Shown: piece by piece, positions 49,330-57,883 of the stretch
Position numbering within the stretch: position 1 is the first letter of the stretch
Layout: each line of letters opens with the position of its first letter
Source: Candidatus Latescibacterota bacterium
GTDB lineage: Bacteria > JAAXHH01
Reading direction: 5' to 3'
Length of the DNA: 64,000 bases
Assembly: GCA_022822725.1 (NCBI GenBank)
Contig: JAJEAN010000007.1
Location: forward strand, 1,375,045-1,439,044
The notes under the pieces: generated by a model
What the model saw: only the letters and a program-made list of their open reading frames with translations
The model's database searches: none
Told to the model about the DNA's origin: nothing
Program-made: the position numbers and the translations under genes

Positions 49330-52300
49330 TTGACTAAATCTGAAAGGGAACGCCGGAAACTAATCAATACACAACACGTGCTACGTCCCTCGACACCTGC
49401 GAACCGCCCGATAAAATACCCGCGCTTCTTTCCGGTCGTCCCCCGCCCGCTCCGCTTGCCCCTGCTCCTCTTGCCCTTGTTCCTCTTGCCCCTGCTCATT
49501 TCGGCAGGTTGCGGCGAGGAATCCAAACCGACCAGACCCGCCGATCCCGTACCCGTCCGGATGGTGATTTCACCGCCGTCCGGGCTACTCACCGGCACCG
49601 GCCAGATCCTGAGGTTGAACGCCACACTGTATGATGCGAACGGCAATACGCTGACCGGTATTGGTATCGCCTGGAGCAGCAGCAACTCCGCGGTGGCGTC
49701 CGTGAGCGATGACGGCGTGGTCGTTGCCCGCTCCGCAGGCACCGCACAGATCTCTGGAGTCTCGGGTAGCATAAGGACCAGCATCACGGTAACGGTGGCA
49801 CGCACACCGAGCCGGATCGTCGTGACGCCGGTATCGGCCCGGTTAACGGCGATGGGGGAAACGCTGAGGCTCGTGGCGGTTGTCCTGGACGCCGATGGCG
49901 CCGAGATTACGGACGCGCCGCGGAGTTGGCGCAGCGAACATCCGATGGTGGCTTCGGTAGACGATCAGGGTGTGGTGACGGCGCACATGAGTGGCGAAAC
50001 ACGTATCACGATTGCCTCGGGAGCACTGTCGGCCAGCGTTTCGGTGACCGTAGCACTGTCGGCAGACCGCATTCTGGTCACACCGGACGTCGTACACCTG
50101 ACTTCGATCGGAGAAACGGTCGAGCTCGCGGTGTCGGTACGCGATGCCAACGACGTGGAAATCACAGGCGCCGAACCGACCTGGACGAGTGAACATCCGG
50201 CCGTGGCCTCGGTGGACAACCGGGGCGTGGTGACGGCCCATATGCCCGGGACAACGCGTATTACCGCTACATTCGGTATGGCCACGTCGAGTGTATCCGT
50301 CACGGTCAGCGTAACCATTGCCGACCGTGAACCGCTCATCGACTTCTACCACGCTACGGACGGTCCGAACTGGCTGGACAATACCAACTGGCTCACCGAC
50401 GCCCCCCTGGAACAATGGTACGGCGTAGAAGTCGATTTGGCAGGAAACGTGGTGTCGATCTGGCTCAATGGCAACGGGTTGAAGGGCCATATCCCGGCCG
50501 TCCTTGGCAACCTGCCGCATCTCGAAGTACTGGGCCTGGTGGACAATGAACTGAGTGGCGAGATACCATCGGAACTGGGCAATCTCCGAGAGATGCGCCG
50601 CCTGCTGCTGCAGGTAAACCAGCTATCGGGCGCCATTCCTTCTTCGCTGGGTGACCTGACTAAACTAGACACTATGGATCTACATTTCAATCGACTGACC
50701 GGCGAGATTCCAACTACGTTCGGCCGGCTCGCGAACCTCGTTTACCTTCATCTTGGCAACAACTTCCTAAGCGGTACCATTCCGTCGTCCATCGGTCAAC
50801 TCGACAAGCTGGAAAGGATCTATCTTGGCCAGAACGGACTGGTGGGTGAAATCCCCGCGGAGGTAGGAGGACTGTCCAGTTTGATTGAAATCTGGTTAGA
50901 CGGGAACTCGCTAACCGGGGAAGTGCCCGAAGAACTGGGCAGCCTGGAACACCTGATCTCCCTGGATCTCAAGGACAACGCCGATATCCGAGGACCCTTG
51001 CCCCGGACGTTTCTCGAACGGGACATGGAATACCTGCAACTCTTCGGTACGCAGGTTTGTTTGCCCAGGGATCTGGCGTTTCGGGAGTGGCGCTTTTCGT
51101 TTCACAGAATATTCGTACTGGACTGCGAGGCAGGACCCGACCTGATCGCCCTGGAAAGCCTGTATTATGGCGTGGGTGGCCAAAACTGGACGAACAACGA
51201 TAACTGGTTGAGTGAGAAACCGATGGATCAATGGTTCGGCGTCTCGGCCGACACTACCGGAGGGGTCGTCGCCATCGAACTGCCCGGAAACGGACTGAGT
51301 GGCATGATTCCCATGGCCCTGGGGGGACTGTCCCGGCTGGAAAGACTCGATCTGGGCGAGAACAGCCTGACGGGCGGCATACCCGGCGAACTGGGTATGC
51401 TTGACCATCTGGATGAGTTGCGCCTGCACGACAATCCCGGTCTGGCCGGTACGCTGCCCGTCAGCCTTGTAGATCTCGATCTGTCCGTACTATGGCTGCA
51501 AGGCACGATGGTCTGCGCGCCGGCCGATCCGGCCGTTCGGACGTGGTTGCAGCGCATCGCCGACCGGCGGGTGTCCGATTGTGAGCCACCTCCTGACGAA
51601 CCGGACGACACTGAAGATCCGGGCGGCCCAGGCGATCCGGACGATCCGGGCGGTCCGGGCGGTCCGGGCGACTCAGGCGACTCAGGCGACCGGTCGGTGT
51701 TGGTTGCGCTGTATAACGCGACAGACGGCCCGAACTGGCGGCGCCAGGACAACTGGCTGAGCGACCTTCCCCTTTCTGACTGGGAGGGTGTCACCACCAA
51801 TTCGTCCGGGCGGGTCACCAGACTGGACCTCTACATTAACGATCTGGACGGGCACATCCCGGCTTCACTCGGCAGACTTGCCAGCCTGGAGAGACTGGAG
51901 CTGGAAAACAACTACCTCAGCGGCAGCATTCCATCTGCACTCGGCGATCTGTCCCGGCTCCAGCTGCTGAGTCTCGGCGACAACGACCTTACCGGTTCGA
52001 TACCCGTTTCGCTGGGCAACCTGACGAATCTTAAGTGGATGTACCTTTACGGCAATGACCTGGTCGGCGGTATTCCGTCATCGATCGGCCGGCTATCGAA
52101 CCTTCAGAGACTGGGCTTGAGCAATAACGATCTCGACGGCAGGATACCGTCCGATTTGGGCGACTTGACCAGGCTGTCGTGGCTGAATGTCCAGGACAAC
52201 GATCTCACGGGCGGGATCCCTCCGTCCATAGGAGGCATGTCCAGTCTCCAGGAACTGAACCTGAGCAGAAACGATCTGACGGGGGGCGTTCCGACGTCGC

Positions 52301-53256
52301 TGGGAAACCTGTCCGCCTTGAAAACACTGAATCTTGCAAACAACGACCTGGACGGCGGTCTGCCCTCGACTTTGGGCAACCTCTCGAACCTGGAAACGTT
52401 GCTTTTACGAAACAACTCCGGCCTTAGCGGTCCGCTGCCGCGTTCATTAACCAATACCAGTCTCCAGGTACTGAATGCAGACGGCACAGACCTCTGTGCG
52501 CCACAGGACGCACAGTTTCAGTCCTGGCTGGACGGCCTGAACAGCCGTTCAGTGGGTCTCTGTCCGCTGTCGGGGAATGACCGTGAAACCCTGGTGGCCT
52601 TATACAACGCCACGGACGGGCCCAACTGGAGATTTCAATCAAACTGGCTGAGCAACCGGCCGATAAACGAATGGGCCGGGGTCTCCGTAGACGGTGAGGG
52701 CCGCGTCAACGGTCTTCACCTACGCACCCAGGGCATGCGTGGCGATATACCTTCTTTGCTGGCAGACCTGTCGAATCTCCAGAACCTGTATCTTGCCGGT
52801 AACAACCTTACGGGTAGTATTCCGGCGGTGCTCGGGAATCTGGCCGGCCTGCGCGATCTGTATCTCGACCGAAACCAACTCAGCGGCAGCATCCCTTCGT
52901 CGCTGGGCCGACTCGAAAACCTGGCAGGTTTGAGTCTTAACGACAACATGATGACCGGGAGTATCCCCACGTCGCTCGGCGATCTCGACAACCTCGAGTG
53001 GTTGTGGCTCGAAAACAACCAGCTGAGCGGCGGCGTACCCGCTTCACTGGGCAGCCTGACAGCGCTGAAGGGACTATACCTTCAGAACAACGAGGCGATG
53101 TCCGGACCTCTCCCCGGCGCACTCACCGGCCTGACCAGTCTGAACTACCTGAGGCTGGATGGAACCGGACTGTGCGTGCCGAGGACCGACGCGTTCCAGT
53201 CCTGGCTCGATGGCATCGAAACCAAGCAGTTCGATTACTGTGTGGCGGGGAACTGA
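49330..53256 (+). CDS. Lipoprotein with three Big2 domains and four leucine-rich repeat blocks
   Basis: A 1308-residue surface lipoprotein. The most upstream plausible start is TTG 49330, four bases after the PhyH stop; GTG 49378 is an alternative. A hydrophobic segment ends in a lipobox LLISAGC (Cys61). Three Big2 Ig-like domains span about 75-332 (each with a VASV...GVVTA core). Four blocks of 24-residue plant/SDS22-type LRRs follow, each opened by a cap of the form ATDGPNW..NW...W.GV: at about 333, 603, 788 and 1083. Blocks 2 and 3 are joined by a Gly/Pro/Asp linker (about 752-787). LRR consensus is L..L.L..N.L.G.IP..LG.L. Likely function is adhesion or protein binding at the cell surface. 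Confidence 0.88.
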   Translation: MTKSERERRKLINTQHVLRPSTPANRPIKYPRFFPVVPRPLRLPLLLLPLFLLPLLISAGCGEESKPTRPADPVPVRMVISPPSGLLTGTGQILRLNATLYDANGNTLTGIGIAWSSSNSAVASVSDDGVVVARSAGTAQISGVSGSIRTSITVTVARTPSRIVVTPVSARLTAMGETLRLVAVVLDADGAEITDAPRSWRSEHPMVASVDDQGVVTAHMSGETRITIASGALSASVSVTVALSADRILVTPDVVHLTSIGETVELAVSVRDANDVEITGAEPTWTSEHPAVASVDNRGVVTAHMPGTTRITATFGMATSSVSVTVSVTIADREPLIDFYHATDGPNWLDNTNWLTDAPLEQWYGVEVDLAGNVVSIWLNGNGLKGHIPAVLGNLPHLEVLGLVDNELSGEIPSELGNLREMRRLLLQVNQLSGAIPSSLGDLTKLDTMDLHFNRLTGEIPTTFGRLANLVYLHLGNNFLSGTIPSSIGQLDKLERIYLGQNGLVGEIPAEVGGLSSLIEIWLDGNSLTGEVPEELGSLEHLISLDLKDNADIRGPLPRTFLERDMEYLQLFGTQVCLPRDLAFREWRFSFHRIFVLDCEAGPDLIALESLYYGVGGQNWTNNDNWLSEKPMDQWFGVSADTTGGVVAIELPGNGLSGMIPMALGGLSRLERLDLGENSLTGGIPGELGMLDHLDELRLHDNPGLAGTLPVSLVDLDLSVLWLQGTMVCAPADPAVRTWLQRIADRRVSDCEPPPDEPDDTEDPGGPGDPDDPGGPGGPGDSGDSGDRSVLVALYNATDGPNWRRQDNWLSDLPLSDWEGVTTNSSGRVTRLDLYINDLDGHIPASLGRLASLERLELENNYLSGSIPSALGDLSRLQLLSLGDNDLTGSIPVSLGNLTNLKWMYLYGNDLVGGIPSSIGRLSNLQRLGLSNNDLDGRIPSDLGDLTRLSWLNVQDNDLTGGIPPSIGGMSSLQELNLSRNDLTGGVPTSLGNLSALKTLNLANNDLDGGLPSTLGNLSNLETLLLRNNSGLSGPLPRSLTNTSLQVLNADGTDLCAPQDAQFQSWLDGLNSRSVGLCPLSGNDRETLVALYNATDGPNWRFQSNWLSNRPINEWAGVSVDGEGRVNGLHLRTQGMRGDIPSLLADLSNLQNLYLAGNNLTGSIPAVLGNLAGLRDLYLDRNQLSGSIPSSLGRLENLAGLSLNDNMMTGSIPTSLGDLDNLEWLWLENNQLSGGVPASLGSLTALKGLYLQNNEAMSGPLPGALTGLTSLNYLRLDGTGLCVPRTDAFQSWLDGIETKQFDYCVAGN

Positions 53257-53329
53257 GGATACGAACACGTCCCAGGCGGATACCTGCCCGGCCGTTCAAA
53301 TTCGGCGGTGGATTCTCTGCATATCTACG

Positions 53330-53357
53330 TTGCGATGCGGCCTGCGTATGTTATATT
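53330..53357 (+). promoter_or_regulatory. Promoter of the metallophosphatase-like gene
   Basis: -35 TTGCGA (53330-53335), 16-bp spacer, -10 TATATT (53352-53357). The following leader is made of a 17-bp repeat. Confidence 0.45.
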
Positions 53358-53360
53358 ACG

Positions 53361-53422
53361 CCGTCGACAAGATTGTGCCGTCGACATGAATGCGCCATCG
53401 ACATGATTGTGCCGTCGATTTT
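53361..53422 (+). repeat. 17-bp tandem repeat in the leader of the metallophosphatase-like gene
   Basis: Units GTGCCGTCGACATGAAT, GCGCCATCGACATGATT and GTGCCGTCGATTTTA follow each other, with a partial unit before (CGCCGTCGACAAGATT). Confidence 0.85.
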
Positions 53423-53459
53423 ATAGTGACCGCGTGGAAAAGTGCTTCAGGAATAACCT

Positions 53460-55952
53460 GTGTTTGTAAAATCCGTAATGTTGGCCGCTGAGGCAGCGTG
53501 GTGGGCCATGGTCGCATGTGTCGTTCTTGCTTCGACCACAGCCGATGCACAGGTTGCCGAACTTGCCGACGCCCGTGCCGTCCACCAAGCGGGCCCCCAG
53601 GCCAACACCCAGACCAACGTCCGGAACTCCGCCCGGGTTTCCGCCCGGGTTACCGAGCATCGGCTTTCCATTCTCCACACCAACGATTTGAGGGGCATTA
53701 TCTATTCCGAGGACGGGTTCGACGATGCGGATCCGGCCGGGAACCAGGGACCGGTTGGCCTGGCCAACCGAGGAGGCCTGGCCGACCGAGGAGGTCTGGC
53801 TAACCGAGGAGGCCTGGCCGTGCTCGCGTCGATGATCCGTGCCCATGAAAGCGCCGGCGGCGATTCGATCCTGGTCCTTGACGGCGGGAACGCCATGGGC
53901 GCAACGCCCGCATGCGACGTGGATGGCTGCCGCACGTTGTTTCAACTCATGGACATGGCGGGATACGATGCGATGGCGGTGGGCGAGCACGAGTTCACCT
54001 ACGGGCTCGACACGCTCGCAACCCGCGCAAGCCAGGCGTATTTCACCGTGTTGGGCGCCAACCTGGAATCTGGCGACAGGGCCGCTGGGAACGGCGGCAC
54101 GGTGGATGTGACTGGCGACACGGTCGATGTGACTGGCGACACGGTCGATGACATCATCGCACCGTTCCTGCTGACCGAAAGAAGCGGATTGCAGATCGCT
54201 GTCCTGGGGCTGGTCTCGTCCCGGATGGCGGGCAACCTTTCATCCATGGACCCCGCGGCCCTGGATATCAAAGATCCGCGCGAGACGCTCGAATCGCTCC
54301 TGGCCGGTCCCGCGGGCCGCGCCGACGTACGCATCGCACTGGTCAACATGAGCATGGACGAGGCAAGGGACCTCGCGCTGGCCTTTCCCCAGGTACATTT
54401 GTTCATCGCGGGAGGCACGGCTGCCGGTACCGAACCGCGCCCGGTGGAACATGTGGTCCGGTTCGCCGATGGCAGATACCTGGTTACCACGCCGGGACGG
54501 AGTACCCATCTGGGAAGGCTCGAAATCACCTTTCGCCGGGAAGGGGACGTGACGGCCATTTCCAGTCTGAGTCCGGTCCTGGTACCCGCCGGTTCGGCCT
54601 TTCTGCCCGACCTCGCGACCGCGCCCGATCCGTCCGATTCAACTCGTCCCGCGGTAACGGTTGCCGCCACGTCGCCCACGCAGCTCGATCCCGCGGTATC
54701 GGTAGTCGTCGCCACGCATATGGAAACCGTGCGCGAGGTCTATGACGTCCAAATCGGCCTGACCAGGGAACCCATCGAGGATACCGGGTCCTGGATCGCC
54801 GACCTGGCGCGCACGAAACTGGTGGCCGATGTTGCCGCGATCGACCGGCACGCCCTGCGGCCGATGCCTTTGGACGGGGAGGTCCGCTTGCGTTCGGTAA
54901 CGCGGTTGGTGCGCGACGACGACGTTCTCGTCCGTATAGCCGTATCGGGACGGCAATTGCGGGCATGGGCCGGCAGGCTGCCCGGAGAACACGACGTGGT
55001 CTTCGCGGGGTACGATGCGGCATCCGGTACGGTCGACGGTCAGCCGCTGAATCAGGCCAGGACATACGTGGTGGCCGTCCCGATGATCCTGGCGGACCAG
55101 AACCTGATCCGGGGAAACGGGGTTTTTCTCCATACGGACGATCCAGGCGCACGCATCGGGCTCAGGGAAATGGTGACGGCCCACGTACGGGCGCACGTCA
55201 GCGTAGACCGGTGGGAGGGCATCCGGCGCGGGCCGCGAAGCGTGATGGAGGGCGGCACGCGGCTCAACGGCTCCCTGTCGCAGACGACACTGGAAGGACC
55301 TGCCGACCAGTACAGCCGCGATCCGTTCCTGAGCGGCGAGGAATCGCTGGCCTGGCTCGTTCGCGTCGAACACCTTTCAACCCGGTACACCCCGGTAGGA
55401 TCGTTTTCGGCCCAGTTGAGGACAGGATACGGCAGATTGAACAACAACGGAAACACGCGGGAGGCGGTGGACCGGATCGACGGCGAGCTGCTTTTTTCGC
55501 TTCCAAACGCGCAACTGTCCCAGTTCGTCGGCATGGACGTCAACACGGTATGGACGGGTGGCGGAGGACAGAAGCACCCCGTCGTGCTTCGGTTCAAGGG
55601 AGGTCTCCAGACTGAACTGGGTTCCCGGGCGAACATGCGTATCGGCCTGGCCCTGGAAAGAGACCGGATCACCGCGGTAAACGTCGTGGGCGTCGAGGTG
55701 GCGCCCGAGTACCGGACTACCCTGCGGGAAGGCAATACACTGGAATCGCAGGCCCGGGTTTTCTGGGGCACCGGACAGCGCCAGACGATGTCCGTACAAC
55801 ATTACAACCACCTGCGTTTCCGCCTGCTGGACGATCTATCCGCCACGCTCGACGCGAATATGTTCCTCCACCGGGACAGCGACGTCGACCGGGCCGCCGT
55901 CAAGTTCGAGCTGCAGGTCGGCCTGGGGTACGACTGGCGTTATTACCGGTAA
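53460..55952 (+). CDS. UshA/5'-nucleotidase-like protein with lost metal ligands and a C-terminal beta-rich region
   Basis: An 830-residue exported protein. GTG 53460 follows AGGA at 8 bases; a signal peptide ends near TTADAQ (about 31). Residues 65 to about 350 keep the metallophosphatase outline, but the expected ligands are replaced: LHTNDLRG (DxH to DxR, about 75), VLDGGNAMG (GD to GN), GEHEFTYG (GNHE to GEHE, about 174), ALVNMSM (SHxG lost) and IAGGTAAG (GHTH lost). Residues about 410-600 match the C-terminal 5'-nucleotidase domain. The final 210 residues alternate hydrophobic and polar positions in repeated strands and end in YDWRYYR, resembling an outer-membrane barrel. It is probably a binding protein, not an enzyme (inference). 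Confidence 0.8.
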   Translation: MFVKSVMLAAEAAWWAMVACVVLASTTADAQVAELADARAVHQAGPQANTQTNVRNSARVSARVTEHRLSILHTNDLRGIIYSEDGFDDADPAGNQGPVGLANRGGLADRGGLANRGGLAVLASMIRAHESAGGDSILVLDGGNAMGATPACDVDGCRTLFQLMDMAGYDAMAVGEHEFTYGLDTLATRASQAYFTVLGANLESGDRAAGNGGTVDVTGDTVDVTGDTVDDIIAPFLLTERSGLQIAVLGLVSSRMAGNLSSMDPAALDIKDPRETLESLLAGPAGRADVRIALVNMSMDEARDLALAFPQVHLFIAGGTAAGTEPRPVEHVVRFADGRYLVTTPGRSTHLGRLEITFRREGDVTAISSLSPVLVPAGSAFLPDLATAPDPSDSTRPAVTVAATSPTQLDPAVSVVVATHMETVREVYDVQIGLTREPIEDTGSWIADLARTKLVADVAAIDRHALRPMPLDGEVRLRSVTRLVRDDDVLVRIAVSGRQLRAWAGRLPGEHDVVFAGYDAASGTVDGQPLNQARTYVVAVPMILADQNLIRGNGVFLHTDDPGARIGLREMVTAHVRAHVSVDRWEGIRRGPRSVMEGGTRLNGSLSQTTLEGPADQYSRDPFLSGEESLAWLVRVEHLSTRYTPVGSFSAQLRTGYGRLNNNGNTREAVDRIDGELLFSLPNAQLSQFVGMDVNTVWTGGGGQKHPVVLRFKGGLQTELGSRANMRIGLALERDRITAVNVVGVEVAPEYRTTLREGNTLESQARVFWGTGQRQTMSVQHYNHLRFRLLDDLSATLDANMFLHRDSDVDRAAVKFELQVGLGYDWRYYR
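53760..53823 (+). repeat. 24-bp in-frame tandem repeat (NRGGLADRGGLANRGGLA)
   Basis: Three 24-bp units add an Asn/Arg/Gly-rich loop to the metallophosphatase-like protein. A second in-frame 24-bp duplication at 54104-54151 repeats VDVTGDT. Confidence 0.88.
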
Positions 55953-55957
55953 GCGGA

Positions 55958-56149
55958 AGCGCCGCCCGTCCGCATACAGTCATCCGGCCCGCCGAAGCGC
56001 CAACTTGTCTTCATTCAGCCACCTGGCCGCCGAAACGCCAACTTACCGTATACAGTCAACCGGCCCGCCGAAACGCCAACTTGTCCGTTTACAGTCATCT
56101 GGCCTCGGAAGATTCGGCTGGTCCCCGGTCAGCCACCTGACCCCCTGCA
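55958..56149. repeat. Imperfect ~39-bp tandem repeat after the metallophosphatase-like gene
   Basis: Four to five degenerate units containing CGCCGAAACGCCAACTT and CAGTCA.CCGGCC. This is the first part of the 937-bp gap 55953-56889. Confidence 0.82.
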
Positions 56150-56313
56150 CCAATTACTATTTTAGCACATATTAGTAATAGATTAGTAGTGGCGGTTGTT
56201 AGACGACAGTGACCGTTTCCATTGACTACAACTACTAAATTGGAAAAACGGAGCAGGAAGTGGGTCTTCACTGCTCCATAGGATCTGAAGGCGAGGCTTG
56301 TGGAGGAAGATGG

Positions 56314-56562
56314 TTAGGGTTGCTTCAAGTTCCAACTTATGCATCCATAATCTGAATCTTGTATATCTTGATTTTGAAGTCCGACGTAAGTTCCTCCACT
56401 TGTGCATATACGACTAACATTCGAATGCTCAACCAGCCTGATATCATGTTTAGGTAATACCGACTCGAAATCACTATAGTGGGGGCTTTGACGGCCTAAC
56501 AAGGTTTCAAGGATGTTTCGTGTCTTAGTCAACCATTTAGGTATAATCCATCCGTATCGCGA
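56314..56562 (-). pseudogene. Possible gene remnant in an AT-richer island
   Basis: An open stretch of about 82 codons on the minus strand between two stops, reading WLTKTRNILETLLGRQSP and then SDFESVLPKH. That helix pattern recalls a small N-terminal domain found in some nucleotide-binding or abortive-infection-type proteins. The stretch has no good start or ribosome-binding site and ends after about 40 more residues without a recognisable domain. The surrounding 56150-56600 has visibly lower GC than the rest of the window. It may be a foreign fragment or chance. From 56570 to 56889 I see nothing. Confidence 0.25.
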
Positions 56563-56889
56563 TCATCAGGGAATTTGGGTTGTACCGTGACAAGAGCATC
56601 CGACATGATGGGGGTTCGCCGAGCGACATTGCCGAATCTTTTTGAATAGCTCTGCGTCACGTTCTCCAGCGATGGCGCTATGCTTCGAGATGGCCTTCGG
56701 CGTTCGCATGGACCAGTTGCTCAGGAAGCAATCATGGTACAGTTCTGAACGGATGCGTGTCCGGCCGGATGAGACAAAAAGGCACCGTGCGTTACGAATC
56801 AGGCCGAAGATCCGCTAGCTTTTCTTAATTGATCATTAGACGATGCGCGCGTCGTGTTCGGACTTTTTCCCGGCCGCTCCGCCCTCTTC

Positions 56890-57735
56890 CTACCGCTCCC
56901 ACGTCCTCTTCTTGTCATCCGCGCACGTGATCGTTAGCGCGGGTCCCAGCTTGTCGACACTCAGGCGCAGACTGTCGCCGTCCTGGACCGGACTGAGGGC
57001 ATAGTGGTGCGTGCCGGTGGAGACGACGTCGCCGGGCTCGAGAGTGACCACGGCGGTCACTTCGGCCAGGAGTTCGGGGATGTGCCGGGCCATTTCGCCG
57101 GTGGAGAAGTCGTGCTTGAGGTTTCCGTTGATCCACATCTTCGCGGGCAGGTCGTTGGCGTCGCCCACCTCGTCGGCCGTGACCAGCGCGGGACCCATCG
57201 GGCCGAAAGTGTGCCAGCTCTTGCCGAGGAAGAAGCCGCCGGGCAGACCGCGGGCCGAAACGTCGATGAACTGGGTGTAGCCGAAGATGTGGTCCAGGGC
57301 ATCGTCCGCACTGAGTTTGCTGGCACGCCTGCCGATCACGATGGCGAGTTCGGGCTCGAAGTGGAAGACCGAGGCGTCCGTGTCGGGCAGTTCCACGACC
57401 GCGTCCTGGCCCATGACGGACGTGTTGGACTTCAGGAAGGCGTTAAAGGTCTCCTTGGTGGGATGATCAGGCTCGATGTAATTCCCCGCCAGGCAAAGCA
57501 ATTGCCCCGGGCGTGGCAATGGGGCACGCAGGCTGACCGCGGAAAGCGGCGTTCCGGCCTGTCCCCGTGCGGCCTCGGCGATACGGGCGCCGTAGGTGTC
57601 CCAGCCCGTGATTACCGCTTCAATCTGAGCCTGGGGGCTGGTCGCCCCGGTATCCGACACAGCAGAAGAAACGTCGATGATCGCGTCGTTCTCGATGACG
57701 CCCAGGGTGTAATCGTTGTAGAATGCCAGTTTCAC
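56890..57735 (-). CDS. Fumarylacetoacetate hydrolase (FAH) family protein
   Basis: A 281-residue FAH-fold enzyme. GTG 57735 is preceded by AGGAGG at 6 bases; upstream in-frame sequence derives from a repeat. PLPRPGQLLCLAGNY opens the fold, FHFEPELAIVIGRRA supplies metal-binding Glu (about 119-121), FGYTQFIDVSARG and GKSWHTFGPMGP are family landmarks, and GDVVSTGTHH is the late active-site loop. The family hydrolyses C-C bonds of acylpyruvates or dehydrates 2-keto-3-deoxy acids and ureidoglycolate-like substrates. With mannonate dehydratase and the aldolase in this window, a sugar-acid pathway is plausible. Its own promoter is visible. Confidence 0.88.
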   Translation of the reverse strand: MKLAFYNDYTLGVIENDAIIDVSSAVSDTGATSPQAQIEAVITGWDTYGARIAEAARGQAGTPLSAVSLRAPLPRPGQLLCLAGNYIEPDHPTKETFNAFLKSNTSVMGQDAVVELPDTDASVFHFEPELAIVIGRRASKLSADDALDHIFGYTQFIDVSARGLPGGFFLGKSWHTFGPMGPALVTADEVGDANDLPAKMWINGNLKHDFSTGEMARHIPELLAEVTAVVTLEPGDVVSTGTHHYALSPVQDGDSLRLSVDKLGPALTITCADDKKRTWER

Positions 57736-57774
57736 GTAAGCCTCCTGTTTAAGGTTGTTGCCACAACCTGAATG

Positions 57775-57848
57775 AACAAGCGTTTGGTCTTGAAATAGTT
57801 GGTCTTGAAATGGTTGGTCTCGAAATGGACGGTCCTGAATTGGACGGT
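57775..57848 (-). repeat. ~17-bp tandem repeat forming the leader of the FAH gene
   Basis: On the minus strand, imperfect units of the type CCATTTCAAGACCAA repeat about four times between the promoter and the ribosome-binding site. Confidence 0.82.
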
Positions 57849-57850
57849 TT

Positions 57851-57878
57851 AATATAACGGGCCGCGGTAGCCCGTCAA
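57851..57878 (-). promoter_or_regulatory. Promoter of the FAH gene, with an overlapping palindrome
   Basis: Minus strand: -35 TTGACG (57878-57873), 16-bp spacer, -10 TATATT (57856-57851). The spacer holds ACGGGC/GCCCGT (57857-57875), which could be an operator or the terminator of the TonB receptor gene that ends at 57884. Confidence 0.5.
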
Positions 57879-57883
57879 CTTCA

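Noticed and set aside
55958-56149. Possible CRISPR array from ~39-bp units
   Set aside because: The units are degenerate along their full length with no conserved repeat plus unique spacer pattern, and no cas genes are present.
56183-56407. Minus-strand 74-codon frame in the AT-richer gap
   Set aside because: Composition is random-looking (rich in Arg, Ser, Phe) and it overlaps the better remnant in another frame.
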